The notes beneath the pieces were generated by a model. That model had not been told where the DNA came from. It worked only from the letters and a program-made list of their open reading frames with translations, and searched no databases. Source: Icerya purchasi (taxonomy: Eukaryota; Arthropoda; Insecta; Hemiptera; Monophlebidae). From it: a stretch of 64,000 bases of DNA. Position 1 is the stretch's first letter. Every line of letters begins with the position of its first letter. Where the stretch lies: contig CM077115.1 in NCBI GenBank assembly GCA_039619475.1, forward strand, positions 152,743,774 through 152,807,773, read 5' to 3'. Positions 1 to 12,462 of this stretch are shown in pieces. The position numbers and the translations under genes are program-made.

Positions 1-1350
1 GAACAACATAAACTTAAAGCCTTCATTCCGAGCTCGCTTTTATTTTCGTTTGGCATTGTAAGGGATATTCCGACAGATGTCTCGGAAGAAGACCTTTGCA
101 AAGACATAACATCGTCAGTCTCAGTTGTATCTATTCGACACGTTAAAAAGCAAAAAGACGATGAGCCCCGGACTATTCCCTTAGTCGAGATTAAATTTCT
201 TTCACACAAAATTTCCGAGTTTGTCCATTTCTTTCACCTCCGATGTTCAGTTGAACATAGCGTAAAACGTCGAGCCTGTTTCCCTTTTGGTCACACGGAA
301 AAAACGTGTCGCAGTAAACCTCGTTGCCACAAGTGTGTCGTTTCCTCTTCATTCCTTAATATTTACTGATGGTTCCAAGAGTTCAGGAGGAGTAGCTGCT
401 TCCTTTTTCTCTCCAGCCAATAATTCCGCTCAATCCTTTAGACTCCCGGGTTTTTACTCCATCTTCTCCGCAGAACTTTATGCCATTCTTCGAACCGTTA
501 TATTTATTTCCTCAACTTGTTCCTCTGATAGATACTTAATTATTTCAGACTCCAAAAGTGCTCTTCAGGCTATATCCTCTCCCTTTCCCTCATAGTCCCT
601 CGATTTTATTGTTTTCCGTATACGTTCTCTCATCTATAGTCTTTCCCTTTCCCATTCCATTTCCATCGTCCTGCTTTGGGTTCCAAGTCATGCGGGTATT
701 GATGGTAATGAGACGGCGAACTCCTTAGCAAGCTTAGCGTTACACTCTCCGCATTTTGTTAAAAAGATTCCTGGTTACAACATACTTCCCCTCTCCAAAA
801 TAATGCATGTCAGACTTTGGTCGGATGTGTATCCTCGCTCCTTTTCCAATTCTAACTCATTTTACCTTTCTATTCAGCGTAGACCCCCTTCTTGTTATTG
901 GTTCTATCATTTTCCTACTCTTAAACGTTTTTTCATCATTGCTATCTGCCGTCTGCGGTTCAATCATACTTTGCTCCCATCCTCACGACATCGTTTTGCT
1001 CTTTTCCCATTCCCTTATTGTCCTTTGCATTTTAATGACTGTTCCTTCGTTTGTGATCCTGACCACGTGCTGTTTGAATGTTCCAGTCTTTCCTCCGAAC
1101 GTAATATCCTGTACCTTTAATTATTAAAGCTGAATTTTCCTACCCCATATAGTGCTTCCTATATCATAGCATTGGCGTCATCCAATGTGATTCCTATTCT
1201 TGTCTCCTTTCTGTCATCGATTTCTGACCGGATTAAAATTTGATCTCTAATCTAGTCCAATTGTCCTGGGTAGCTGCCCTTAGTCGGCCAAGCTCAAAAA
1301 ACAACAAAAAAAAACAACAAAAAAAACAACAAAAAAAACGTCATCAATAC
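1..1350 (+). mobile_element. I-group LINE remnant: ORF1 zinc knuckle joined to RNase H and 3' tail
   Basis: This is a decayed non-LTR retrotransposon. Frame 1 from base 1 to the stop at 367 reads as the end of an ORF1 (gag-like) protein with a cysteine/histidine knuckle (CFPFGH...CRSKPRCHKC). Frame 2 from about 335 to 595 then reads as an RNase H domain, with the acidic residues in TDGSK, AELYAI and ISDSKSAL. A further RNase H block follows near 670-720 (VPSHAGIDGNETAN), and the usual C-terminal H2C2-like block near 1050-1110 (CDPDHVLFEC). The 3' end is an A-rich tail of repeated aacaa units at about 1297-1340. The endonuclease and RT that should lie between ORF1 and RNase H are missing, so this copy has a large internal deletion. 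The presence of RNase H points to the I/R1 group; the exact clade is uncertain. At least six relatives of the tail occur elsewhere in the window. Confidence 0.8.
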
Positions 1351-1510
1351 GAGTTGTCGTATTATAATGGCAAAGTATATTTACTTATATTAAAATTAAC
1401 AAATCGAAAAATAAAATTGTGGTATTAATAATAATCATATTAGAATATATTGAGTTATAACAACTATCAAAATATAACAAACAAATTCGAAGTATAAAAT
1501 GATTGCTTAC

Positions 1511-1547
1511 TTAGAAACGTTTTCTCGTATAACCCATCATCTGCTAA
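1511..1547 (-). ncRNA. Degraded hammerhead-like motif (left arm)
   Basis: This is the reverse-complement partner of the motif at 1635-1671. The core reads CAGATGA instead of CTGATGA, which changes an invariant position, so it is probably inactive. Confidence 0.4.
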
Positions 1548-1634
1548 AAACACAACTCACTATATGCGATCAGAAACACGAATTCTAAATCACACAAGAG
1601 GTCAGTTTCTGATCACATACATTGAGTTGTGTTT

Positions 1635-1671
1635 TTAGCTGATGATGGGTTATACGAGAAAACGTTTCTAA
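1635..1671 (+). ncRNA. Hammerhead-ribozyme-like motif (PLE tail, right arm)
   Basis: The order of parts matches a minimal hammerhead: short stem I (TTAG at 1635-1638 with CTAA at 1668-1671), core CTGATGA (1639-1645), a poorly paired stem II region, GAA (1658-1660), a two-pair stem III (AACGTT), then T as the unpaired base before the predicted cut. Stem II is degraded here (gggttatacga), so self-cleavage is doubtful. PLEs are known to carry such motifs. Confidence 0.55.
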
Positions 1672-1774
1672 GTAAGCAATCATTTTATACTTAAGTTTGT
1701 ATTTGTTATAACTCGATATATTCTATAGTTCACAAACAGGATGGTAAAAGATTCTTTATTAAATAATCATATTA

Positions 1775-2480
1775 ATAACTTTTGTAACTTATTTTCAGCA
1801 ATGCGCGAATTTAGTTTAAAATGATGCAGCGGGAACAGTTGAAAAACAGAATTATCTTTTCGTATCCTCTAAAACACGATCTTAGTGCCGCTCATAAATC
1901 TTCCTTGTAAGAGAACATATACACCAATCCTTAATAGCGACATAGTCGTGTACACAAATGATTGCATCATACTCGTATTTTGTTAGTGCGTACGATAAAC
2001 AATGTTGAAAGCGTTTATTTGATTTTCAGTTGAAATCGGGACTATAAATTATAAAATAGTAAATATGTGTTTCATCGTCACAGTAACCGATTCGAAAGCG
2101 GGAAAGAATTAAGTCAACTTTTCACGAATGAATTAAATATAATGTGTTTGATACGATTTACAATTAATTTTTAACCGAATATAAAAATGAATGTTAACGA
2201 AAAAAGTAATCCGTTCAAGAAGAAAGTCGGTTTCTATAGGGGAATTGGATGATACACTTGTCGTTTACGATTCTCACCTACAACTATAACCTAATTAGGG
2301 GTATCTCGTACGCAGTATGTAATTGTAGTTCAAGACCGTGCGCTAGACTAGAAAAGGCAGGCGCTTGAAGTAAGCGTACTATGTTGTCAGATGGATAAGA
2401 AATATTTTCAAGTTTCATTAAAAATTAAAATAAAAATTTAAAAGAAATTGCATAAAAAATGTAACCTACAATTTCAATAA
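1775..2480. other. AT-rich stretch with no recognised gene
   Basis: No reading frame, tRNA-like box or terminal repeat that I can support. It lies between the PLE palindrome and an RTE-like LINE remnant. Confidence 0.5.
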
Positions 2481-2484
2481 TCAC

Positions 2485-3850
2485 ATGCCTAAAGAATATC
2501 AATTTTTATTATTATACCGAAAAAGCACAATTCGAAAAAAATATTCAGATCATCGAACTATTTCCCTAATGAGTGATACTTTAAAACTGCTGCTTGCGAT
2601 TATAAATCACAGATTAGAGCGCAGAATAGATAAATTCTTAAGCATTAAGCAATTTGGCTTTATAGCAAAGAAAGACACCAGAGACGCCATCGTACTACTC
2701 ACGATGATAATACAGAGAGCCCTAAATATAAATAGAGATGTGCTGGTATGCTTTATATACTACGAGAAAGCTTTTGATGCAGAGTTGATCATGTGAAATT
2801 AATTAAATTATTACAAAAATATGATATCGATAGCCCAGATGATATTCAGTTAATAAAAGAGCTGTATTGAGAGAAAAAAAAAACAAAAGGTAAAAATCGG
2901 AAGCGAATACTCTCCGAGAAGCGATGTAGTATTAAAAAAAAGGCGTCAGACAAAGATGTCTCCTGTCTCCTAGATTATTTAATGCGTATGTAGAAGAAAT
3001 TATGAAGTCTTCAAAAATAAACACAAAGGGCTTTAAGATCAATGGACTCAAAATAAATAGTATCTCTTACGCAGATGACACAATATACTAATTGCAAAGA
3101 AACGGGGAAACAAATGCAGAAAATGCTGGACAATCTGAATGAAGAAGGACGGAAAGTTTAACGTGAAAATAAACATAAACAAAAGTCATAAATTTCAGTA
3201 GGCATAAAACTAGCGAAATAAAAGTGAGCACAGATATGGGCAATAACTAGAAAACGTGAAACAGTATAAATATGTAGGAGTTCTAATGACAGACGACGGA
3301 CGCGACAACAAAGAAATAGTTGCCAGAATAATAATGATGGTAAGGCATTTGGAAACTTAGAAAAAGTTTTGAGCAAACAATAAAATGGATCTAGAAACAA
3401 GGAAACGAATACTGTTATGTTTGGTCCGTGTTGCTTTACTCGGCGGAAACCCGGGGACAATAAATGCAGATTGTGAAAGAAGAATTAACGCCGTGGAAAT
3501 GTGCGCATATAGATACGCATGCTAAGAATTCCATGGACGGATTAATCAACCGAGAGGTGTTGAGTAGATTCAGAGTCAACGGATTGCGATTAATGGACGA
3601 CGTACGAAGAAGAAAAACTAAATTTATCGCGCATAAAATTCGAGAAGAAGGTCTTTTTAATTTGGCAGCACAGGGTAAAATTCAAGGAAAAGCACTCAGA
3701 GGGAGGAAAAGAATGGAACTAACCGGCACAAACATGGAAATGAGTGGTTTTTTCCAGTTAATAGAATCAGCCAGATGCCGACGTATTTCGTCATGTGCAA
3801 CCTTCCGAATGGCAGATGCTACACACTTTTATGATGATGATGATTGTGAT
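2485..3850 (+). mobile_element. RTE-like LINE remnant (RT to C-terminus)
   Basis: Broken reverse transcriptase of a non-LTR element. Readable pieces in order: RT fingers (DHRTISLMSDTLK, then KQFGFIAKKDTRDAI), palm start (CFIYYEKAFDA) near 2750, a GVRQ-like turn near 2945, the catalytic box SYADDTIY near 3068-3090, and the C-terminal stretch at 3464-3850 (MDGLINREVLSR...RRRKTKFIAHKIR...GKALRGRKR). Several frameshifts and stops interrupt it, including one just after the YADD box. The 3' end is a short GAT repeat (about 3829-3846), as many RTE-type elements have. The motif order resembles the RTE/BovB lineage; the clade call is tentative. The 5' part is missing. Confidence 0.75.
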
Positions 3851-4159
3851 AAGTCCGTATTGTGTAGATCTATCTCTCGGGTACAGGTGAATATGTCATT
3901 TGTTCCATTTTCAGTATTTCTATTCTGTAACGCGCCGCTAGTTATTTTATATAATGTGAGAATGTGTGCGTATGTATTGGTCAAGCGATGATGGCGCCAC
4001 TGCTATATGTATATACTGCTCTCGTTCGGTATAGATCTAGTGCTCTGGCAAGGTAGTTAGAAAGAAGATCCGCTAATGCGAAGAATGAATGATAACTGAG
4101 AGTGTGTGTGCGTGTTGTGTTAATTATTCTTCTGCATGCGCGGTCAGCCAAAAGAAGAT

Positions 4160-4790
4160 TTTTTTTTTTTTTCCTTTTCCTTTTTTAAATTGTGTGTGCT
4201 GTTTGTAACTACTGCGGTCATTACAGCACACGCAAGGGGAGGTTACTTAGATTTGTTGTGTTAGGCCACTCATTCGAACAAAGGCTATAATTCGAGTGAT
4301 GTTTATTGATTCATTAGAGAGTATGCACTCTATGTTTCCCAGCAAGTACAGTTGTTTTCGTAATACCTTCATCTTTTAGCAGGTGAGGAGTATATGAGAG
4401 ACTGTTGGTATGGTTATCTGGCCGCACAGGGGACACATAGCCGGAGGCGGAGTTTTATCGATTATGTGTTTGTGGGAGATAGCGATATGCCCGATTCGCA
4501 GTCGGCTGAGGATCTTAAAGTCGTTTCTGGATGTTCCTTTTGGTGGCCACCATGGTTCAACTGTGGGCTTTATGCTTCTTAAGAATGTTGTAGCAGCTGC
4601 TGCCCATTCAGTTCTCCACTGTTTTTCACACGCTCTTAATAATGTGTATTCCATTGATGTCGGTAGTTCCGCGTCTTCCGGCATTGGCGAGAGCAAGGCA
4701 GACCGCGCTGCTATGTCAACCCTCTCGTTGCCAGGCACTCCAGTGTGCCCGGGAACCGATATCAGCGACACTTGACTGCCCTTTAGGTGT
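4160..4790 (-). mobile_element. LINE 3' fragment with RNase H end and zinc block
   Basis: On the minus strand a 131-codon frame (4376-4771) begins inside RNase H (SVPGHTGVPGNERVDIAAR) and runs through the typical C-terminal region (LSRLRIGH) to a CPLCGQ...HILLTC zinc-like block. The 3' end is the T-run near 4160-4171, which is the poly(A) tail on the minus strand. It is more GC-rich and better preserved than the other RNase H copies, and its sequence differs from them, so it belongs to another family of the I/R1 group. It is truncated at the 5' side. Confidence 0.75.
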
Positions 4791-4849
4791 AATTGGTATA
4801 GATGATTATTCCGATAGATCTAGTTTTTAGAGATTATCCGTGTTATCGG

Positions 4850-6930
4850 TGTTCCGTTAAGTTTTTATTATTATACGCCGTGTACCGTCCCTAGAAAACA
4901 TTGGTTTTTTCACATTCAATCAATAAAGGCATAGGTTGCAAAATTAGCGGAAATATTTTTTCAGTCAACTTAATATTTCAATGTAGTTATTTGTTTTGGC
5001 ACATTCGTTTTCTTCGAACGTTGTAAAGCTCGCAAATTACATCGAACAATGTGTAAAGCCTACCCTCACTGGCGCCCGGGAAAAATAGTTTAAAAATACG
5101 GCGGCCCATTGCTGGTTTAACAGAATCGATCAAATCGAGTGAAATTTATAATACAACCATAATTCCTTAGGCTAGCAGCAGAGAGAGCTACGAATCTCAT
5201 AATTCCTAACATGAGCCCCGAACTGAAAGACTGGTATGGAAATTTCATAAATCGTTACGATATATATATATGCGACGTTTACCGAGAAACCGGACCACCT
5301 GTGGAGCGAAACGTAGTTTTTGAGAAAAACGCGTTTAAAGTTTGCACGAAGTAATACTACTATAATAGACGAAAAAAGAATAGGAAATCACCTGCAAGAA
5401 AAATTTGTCGATTTAGAAAAGGAAAAATTTCACCCACGTGTACGGCCGCTACGTACCACGAGCAAATGATCCCCCCTTCCCATGATCAAACCTAGTGGTT
5501 TATTTTATTAGAAAGGTATCTGTACGATAATATTACTTCTTTCTGTACCGATCCAAAAAAAAAAAAAAAAACGCAATTCCGTACCTCCTAAACCTGACCA
5601 TCCTAAGCCGAAAAAACAATCGAGTGCAGTGAATGTAACTGTGGAGGAGTCTGCGGCAAAGTTGACACGGGAAAGAAAGAAGAAAACTGAAACTGCGATC
5701 AAAAAAAAAAGAAAAATCAGAAACTAGAACAAACAAAAAAACCAAAGTTTTGAAAAATAAAGAAGAAAAAAAAAAACAATGCCCAAAATGAAAAATCATT
5801 AAAAATGTCAAAAAAAAACTAACAACTACGGAAAAAATAATTTTACGATTTTTTTTAAATTTTCAATGTTTTTCCACTTTTTTCCAATTTTCTTCAGTCA
5901 GTTTTGTACGTTTTAAGACATTAAATAAATGTTTGCGTAAAAACTACATATCGCATCTTATTCTACACACTTTCAAGTATCAAAACCCGTGTTTAACTCA
6001 AAACCCAATATATATATATATATATATACATATATGTATAACGTAACACTCTCGTAGTAGTATGTTGAATTACAACGGCTGCCTAAGAGCGCATAAATCT
6101 GCGTAGGAAATGCTTTTTTTTTTTGATCACCATGTTTCGATTGAGGGTTAATTAGTCTCAAGAAGGTATAGCGCGAGGACAAATGCGCTTTCCAGGAGGT
6201 CGTGAGGTTATTTAAAATTATGTCTGATAACTATCGTGAAGGAGGAGGATTATTAGGCAGGGAGCAAGATACTGCTGATCGGACCGATGCATCAACGCGT
6301 TGTTCATTTCCAGAAATCCCAGCATCACTGGACACCCATAGAAATGCAACAGGCCATTCCCTCTTAGCAAGTTTATAAACTACCTGTTCGGTTTTTAAAT
6401 AGTGTTCTCTTTGATTGCAATTAAGCGTTACATTTGTTCTATGTAGGTTAAAAACAATTTAGATAGCTTTGCGATATCTAAGGGAAGTTATACTGTTTAA
6501 TCCAAAGTTTAATCCCTTTTTTTGCAATTTTGATTTTATGGTTCATAAAAATACAGAAATTATATGAAAAAGTAATCGTGTTATTATTGAAATAAACTGT
6601 TGTTTTGGGGTACAGGCGTAAATTATTTCTGGTGGTTTTTGTTTTTTTTTTTTTGATCGTTATTAAGTGGTACTGAAAGTAACTTATGGGAACTATAATT
6701 TTCGTTACATCTATACCGCTACTTAACGCAAAATGAAATTGATGCCTCTGAAATGAGCTATTCCAAAATAAAAATTTTTTATGCGTAACTTAAAGACATT
6801 AAAAGAATAATTTACATGTATTGCTCATTGGAATACTGTTGAATTTTCGAAATAATAACATCCAATGTTGTTCACGAAACTGATTGAATGATGAGTATTC
6901 ACCAAAATTAACAAAGAATATAAACGCCAA
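4850..6930. other. AT-rich intergenic stretch
   Basis: No gene that I can support. It contains A-rich runs at about 5555-5572 and 5700-5780, and a TA microsatellite at about 6009-6029. Confidence 0.5.
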
Positions 6931-6934
6931 CTCT

Positions 6935-7060
6935 GCTGTACCATTTAGGCAGTGGGTTTCACTCGATTAAGACCTGGTTCGAATCCTGCTGCCTCGCATT
7001 GACACGTTTAATACTTCGCTTGTGCTGGGTTAATGTCCATGACGACCCCCCAAAAAATAA
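6935..7060 (+). repeat. tRNA-derived SINE, family S1, copy 1
   Basis: A consensus-like pol III B box (ggttcgaatcc, 6976-6986) lies in a tRNA-like stretch (gcagtgggtttcactcgatt). The following body ends in gctgggttaatgtccatgacgac. A second copy with the same order of blocks and the same tail is at 28425-28565. Because two copies share both head and body, this is a SINE rather than a functional tRNA gene. Confidence 0.65.
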
Positions 7061-7160
7061 GAGAATAAAAATAAGTAAATCATATAAGAGAACAATTTAT
7101 TAAAAATTTTTATAAAAACATGTATTATAGAAAATTGTATTTTAAAAAATATTAAAAAAA

Positions 7161-7195
7161 GCCGACATGTTTCGGAGTTACATAAATCATAGCAT
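7161..7195 (-). ncRNA. Hammerhead-like motif, left arm partner
   Basis: Reverse-complement counterpart of 7749-7787. GAAACATGTC and part of stem II (AACTCC) are intact. The 5' half of stem II has lost bases. The core again reads ATGATT, with A and U at positions 3 and 8. Confidence 0.4.
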
Positions 7196-7748
7196 TAATA
7201 AATAAAGTTAAAAGTTAAATAAACGATATCATATTTGTCATCTTATAATCTAATACAATATATATCGATATGTTACGATTGATTCTTAATTTTAAATAGT
7301 AGGTTATTATTAAATGAAATATCTTTAAATTTATTAATGTAGTATGTTCCGGCGCTATTAAATAAGTTATAATTATTAATATATTTTATTATTTCTAGAT
7401 CGTCTTTTATGTTTAATTTTAATCTATGTTTATTAATACTAATATGTTCCGCAACAGATGATTTATTAATATTGCGGAACATATTATTATTAATAAACAT
7501 AGATTAAAATTAAACATAAAAGACGATCTAGAAATAATAAAATATATTAATAATTATAACTTACTTAATAGCGCCGAAACATACTACATTAATAAATTTA
7601 AAGATATTTCATTTTATAATAATCTTATAATTAATAATAACCTACTATTTAAAATTAAGAATCAATCGTAACATATCGATGTATTATATTAGTTTATAAG
7701 ATTGACAAATATGATATCGTTTTTTAACTTTTAACTTTATTTATTAAT

Positions 7749-7787
7749 GCCATGATTATGGAGTACGTAACTCCGAAACATGTCGGC
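7749..7787 (+). ncRNA. Hammerhead-ribozyme-like motif, second PLE subfamily
   Basis: Stem I is GCC (7749-7751) with GGC (7785-7787). The core is ATGATTA (7752-7758) where CTGANGA is expected. Stem II is GGAGT (7760-7764) with ACTCC (7770-7774), a perfect 5-bp stem. GAA (7775-7777) is followed by stem III ACATGT and then C at 7784, giving a GTC cleavage triplet. All three stems are intact. The two core changes fall at positions 3 and 8, which pair with each other in the known structure and here read A and U. Confidence 0.55.
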
Positions 7788-7908
7788 TCTTTTTAATATT
7801 TTTTAAAATACAATTTTCTGTAATACATGTTTTTATAAAATTTTTAATAAAGTGATAACAGAAAGTGGACACAAACATTTATTACTCGAATATAAATAAG
7901 AGAACAAT

Positions 7909-10900
7909 GTTTGATTTTTCTATGCTGGTAACGCATTTTTCAATTCAAGAACGAAAAGAAACTGATATTTTCCTTTTAATACACCTATTACAGAAGGAGC
8001 AATTACTTGATTTGTGCGATAATGCACAGGATCTTTGATTAGCACTGCTCCGTTTGTTTTTTATAAAACTTGAAATATCTTTTATAAGTGCTAATCTACC
8101 CGACTGTGATTTTCTTCCGTGTATTAATATCCAGTTATAATAAGAATGTAAAGACGAGTGATTTATATGTCATTAATTCATGCTTAAAATTCATGTTCTA
8201 CATAATACTAACCTATTATTAAAATCAAAATTACGCATATAAATAAAAATCATCATGAAAAATTAATGCTTATGTTTAGCAAGTACTTAAATTTATTTAA
8301 TTAAGAATAATAATTACTGGGGAAAATAGAGAACTTTTTTCCCTGTTCAATCGCCAATTGTGGTAAAGTGTTCAAAACTAATTACGAGTAATACTTACAG
8401 CTCGGTTTAAGTAATAATCACCAAAATATGTACACAATAACGGAATTATATAAAGAAAAAAATTATTTTTGTGTGTGTAATGTAGTTTTTTATTTTGTGG
8501 TAGAGTAGTTGTAATAACTATTTGCATAGTAATTTGTTGTTTGTTAGCCAGTAAAAATACCTACTTTGTTTGAAATGCGTGTATTTAGACTTACCTAGTA
8601 ATGTATAATTACAAATTATACTCTTCATTGTTCAAAAATCTAGTATTTATATATATTTAATTTGAATTTAGCATAGAACATTGCAGTAATACGAGAATAA
8701 TCTTAACCAACTAAGGAAGTAGTTTAAATATATAAAAATACTAGAATTCCCTACATAATTTATAGTTAAGGACGAAATTATTTTCAGCTACAAAAACTTA
8801 AAACATTTCTTTCTAAATAATTATTAAACAACAGTTTTATGTTTACAAATAACGTAAATTAAGGTATATTTAAATATATAATTAAAAATGAAGATATCGA
8901 TGTTTGTAATTTCTAATTTACAATTAATAGTAATGTAAAAAATTCATATATCAAATAAAAATCTAATGACGTCATTCAAGTTACCATAAGATCGAGCAAA
9001 AAGTGACCGTGTAGATCGGAAAATAATTTCTACTTCGAGATTCATTTGAGGTGAAAAAATGAAGAATTCTCGAATGCGTACAAAAATCATTGCTCTACCG
9101 CCGAATAAGACATTTTTAGTGGAGGCATTTTTGTTGGGAACCAGCGTCACAATTACTCCATTTTCGGAAGCTGTGACCTCACTGAATGCCGTCTTGAAGT
9201 GTTTAATTTATTCGGGTTGTCTGCTGCAGACGTTACTGAGCAGAAGAACAAGATTGTTGTCTTTGTCAAAAGTGGTATAGTTCGTGCATCGCACGCGAAC
9301 AGGCTAAGATTTTTTAAATTTTATCTTAAACAACGCTCGGTATTAAATGCGAAGTACCGGATATGACGTTGAAAACACATATACATAATTGACAATAGGT
9401 CATACTGTAGTTGACCACCACGGCTTATCTCTGTTCTTGTTTCTTTTTTTGTTCCAGTCTTCCCTATTCGGCTCCCTCCGTTTACAATTGTTTATCTTAA
9501 TCGATTTATGTAATTTAAAATAGCACTCCATTATGCAAATAACCGGCGTTTTGCATTTACGCAACGAATATTTTATTTAATTCGCAGATAAGTAGAAAAA
9601 ATACATATGTAGGTCACGCAATTGCATTTGATTTAAAACGAATACGTTTCAAAAGACTCATTTAAACCTGCTAAGAGTTGATAACGGAACATATTAATCT
9701 TTAAAAGTAAACATTTTTTTATGATGTAATTATTAAGACTGATAATGTCCAGGCGGACAGTATGCCGAGAAGAAAATTCCGATGCAAGTGACGTCATGGA
9801 AAGTGGAAGTGAAAATGTTACGCAAATAGTAAATTAAATCTTTAATCGATTCTGAATTTTTGTAACATATTTCCCTGAAATGGCGAAATATTTTGATTGC
9901 GCTAGAAGACTTGTGGAAGGAAAGGGGGCAGTTTTAGATTATATATATATATATATAGGTTGCACGAAATACGAAGGGCTAATTGCCGCTGAACTAACTC
10001 GTCTGTAAGCCGAAAGATTGAAAAAAGAAAAGAAGATTCACTAAATTTAAAGTTACTCGGGGGTTAAAATTCGTAATAATGGCGGCCAGAACTGATGGTG
10101 GAATTGGATTTGTCAAATGAAATGGAAAAATAAAGTCGGCACTACCTATGGAATCGATTACAGCGGGATATGTTCGTGCTATTGTAGTTATTCAGTTTGA
10201 TAGGCTTTTGAAAATCTTGTAAAGATGGAAGAGGAACATGTTAATTTCAAATACAAAAGTGCCAGTACGACGATGAGTCCACCAGCAAAGATACAGTTAG
10301 ACTTTTAATTTATCAAGTTGTTCTATCTGATACGTTGAATTTATTACAAAAGTGACACTTTGATTAAATTTTTGTGTTTTAGTTTTGAATTTCAAATAAG
10401 TTGAGGTGTATATTATTTATTTTATTATACTAATACCTACTAACACAGAATTACAAATTATAGTTAAACAAAAAAGTTATAAATAAAAAAATAAACGATA
10501 TTATAATTCATATAACGAATATGAAGTAAAATAACCCATCGACAGATCTGCAAACGAATTAAAAAAAAAAAAAAGATACCAGTTTTAGGCTACCAGTAAT
10601 ATAATTACACACAAGCAACACACAAAGCATTAAAGACAATTCGCAACCAACAAAATAAAAAAATATTAATATTAACAAACTCTTTATCAGTAATACGTGT
10701 GATATACAACAAAAAAGAAATTGCAGATAATACAATATGTTTTTGTATTCATAAAAAAAAAAAAAAAAAAAAATTATTGGAAAATACAAAAAAATAGTAA
10801 TGTAATTTATACGAAACATCCCTATCCTCATTTTCCTATCGCTTTATAACTGGAATTCTTTTATTAGCGATCCTAAGAATGTTCATCTTTTTTAACTGAA

Positions 10901-11309
10901 ATTTCTAATATTTATCATATATTTATGGCTTTGGATTTCCTTGCATTTTATAACTCCTAATGTATTCTTTCTTTATTAGTAATTCTTTTATTGGATTCGT
11001 TCACCGTCTCTCTGTTTCCAGTTCGATAGTAATACGATGTAACTAAACTAATGCCTTTCGTTGACGTAAAAAGAAAAAAACAAAAAAAAAAGAAAATGGA
11101 TGTATTTAGGATCATAAAGATGTATATCTTAATTTTATAGTAGATAAGTTAGTAAATTTAAAAAAAAAAAAAAAAAGTTAATATTAACCGATCGATAGAA
11201 GATTTAAAATTATACCGGAAATAATGCGGTTTAGAAAAAGAAAAAATGAAGAAAAATAGCAACGGGAATATACAGAAAAAAGACATAAATTGTGAATGAA
11301 ACATTTATA

Positions 11310-11364
<55 letters not shown>

Positions 11365-11770
11365 CAACATACAAAAGCTGGATTACGAACGAAACAAATA
11401 GGCAATTTATTAGACATACGGTCGGAATTGAAATATCGATTGCACACCAGAAAGTCTAAATTAAGAACAATAACAGATAATGCATGTGAATATGAAGAGG
11501 TAGGTTCTATGCAACGTGACTTTTGACGAATGTAGTCGAAATAAATTCATATCAGACTTGTGACAACTTCGTCAAAATTACAAAAATCGTGGAAAAACTG
11601 CACATATAGAAATTTATTAAAAATATTAATGTTGTACTTATTACACTATGAATAAACATGAGAATAAAAAGTGATAAGCTGATGTCAAATTTGTGGAAAC
11701 CTGAGAAAAGAAAAAAATAAAAAATACATATAAACTGAAAACAAACCTTCACTTTATTTAAATACCTTGA
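7909..11770. other. Long AT-rich stretch without a supported gene
   Basis: Very AT-rich DNA. Short open frames here have no recognisable motifs and no codon structure that I trust. It holds TA microsatellites at about 9942-9957 and 11313-11357 and A-runs near 10561, 10748 and 11161. Confidence 0.5.
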
Positions 11771-11774
11771 TTAC

Positions 11775-12010
11775 ATGCAGTCTGTGATCGTAACCATATC
11801 TTCTTCGAATGTCCTTCTTTCTCGTCGGAATGTGTGCTATTCCTTATTCTAATTTGTTATCTCTTGGATTTTCTGATCCTAATTACGATGTATCCTGCCA
11901 CTTCCCCCCCAGTCCATTATACTGGTGTGCACATATTTCTGACGGAATCAGTATTTTGCTGCTAGGCGAAGGTCTTTTGCTGCCCCCCCCCCAAAGAAAA
12001 AGAAAAAAAA
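11775..12010 (+). mobile_element. I-group LINE 3' tail fragment
   Basis: The frame across 11780-11990 reads CDRNHIFFECPSFSSE and then LLSLGFSDPNYD, matching the C-terminal zinc block and following helix of the LINE tails at 1 kb and 31 kb. The 3' untranslated part (ggcgaaggtcttttgctgcc) also matches the copy ending near 31190. It ends in a C-run and an A-rich tail. Confidence 0.65.
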
Positions 12011-12462
12011 TACGCGGTGAAGACTATCAAATAAAATGATTTTTAATTTGTAATAGACTAGATGATCAAAGACGTTACCAAAAAAAAACAAACGCATTGT
12101 GCCTCAAAATCTAGTCCCTGTATTTCTGTTTAAATTCATTGTAAAATCGTATTGCCGTTAATTTTTTTTTTAATTCTTTTGCAAATATTTACGATCATTT
12201 AAAGCAGAAATATGTTTTTTGCCGATTATTTTTTATTAACATATTAAAAATGATTATAGAGAAATCCGTCATCCTGTTTTCTGAAATTATGAACGATTGA
12301 ATGTAATTACGAATATATAGCGAATAGAAGTTGTATGTAACAAGTGATGTATACAATTTCTATGCTATGTTCGTAATTATATTTATTTCAATAATTTGTA
12401 TTGAAAATACAATATCAAATTTGTACACAGTGAAATAATATTTTTTAACGGGGACATATATA

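Larger units (their letters stand above)
1443..1761. mobile_element. Small Penelope-like tail palindrome
   Basis: The left arm (1443-1577) is the reverse complement of the right arm (1605-1723), with few mismatches and a 27-base loop. The outward-facing end of each arm has the same hammerhead-like tail as the large PLE palindrome near 57-59 kb. The insertion is flanked by an exact 13-bp direct repeat, aataatcatatta, at 1430-1442 and 1762-1774. Bases 1724-1761 are not part of the inverted repeat and lie on the right side only. No coding sequence remains; both copies are truncated within the 3' untranslated region. Confidence 0.75.
7097..7895. mobile_element. Penelope-like palindrome with GIY-YIG C-terminus in both arms
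   Basis: Two PLE 3' ends lie head to head. The left arm (about 7097-7454) and right arm (about 7472-7850) pair around a 17-base loop. Both arms encode the last ~65 residues of a GIY-YIG-type ORF (reading NKHRLKLNIKDDLEI ... TYYINKFKDISF), with stops at 7273-7275 (minus) and 7669-7671 (plus). The alignment to the C-terminus of the large PLE ORF near 57-59 kb is clear (NKHK..., ENYYINKYKDN). The insertion has an exact 13-bp flanking repeat, ataagagaacaat (7084-7096 and 7896-7908). Bases 7851-7895 are an unpaired right-side tail. It is a different PLE subfamily from the one at 1.4 and 57 kb, judging by its hammerhead sequence. Confidence 0.8.

Noticed and set aside
6935..7060. Functional tRNA gene
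   Set aside because: The B box is good, but no cloverleaf can be completed and a second copy shares the non-tRNA body, so it is a SINE.
10559..11447. Hydrophobic minus-strand frames as membrane proteins
   Set aside because: They arise from poly(A), TA repeats and AT-rich DNA (phenylalanine, isoleucine and tyrosine runs) with no conserved motif.
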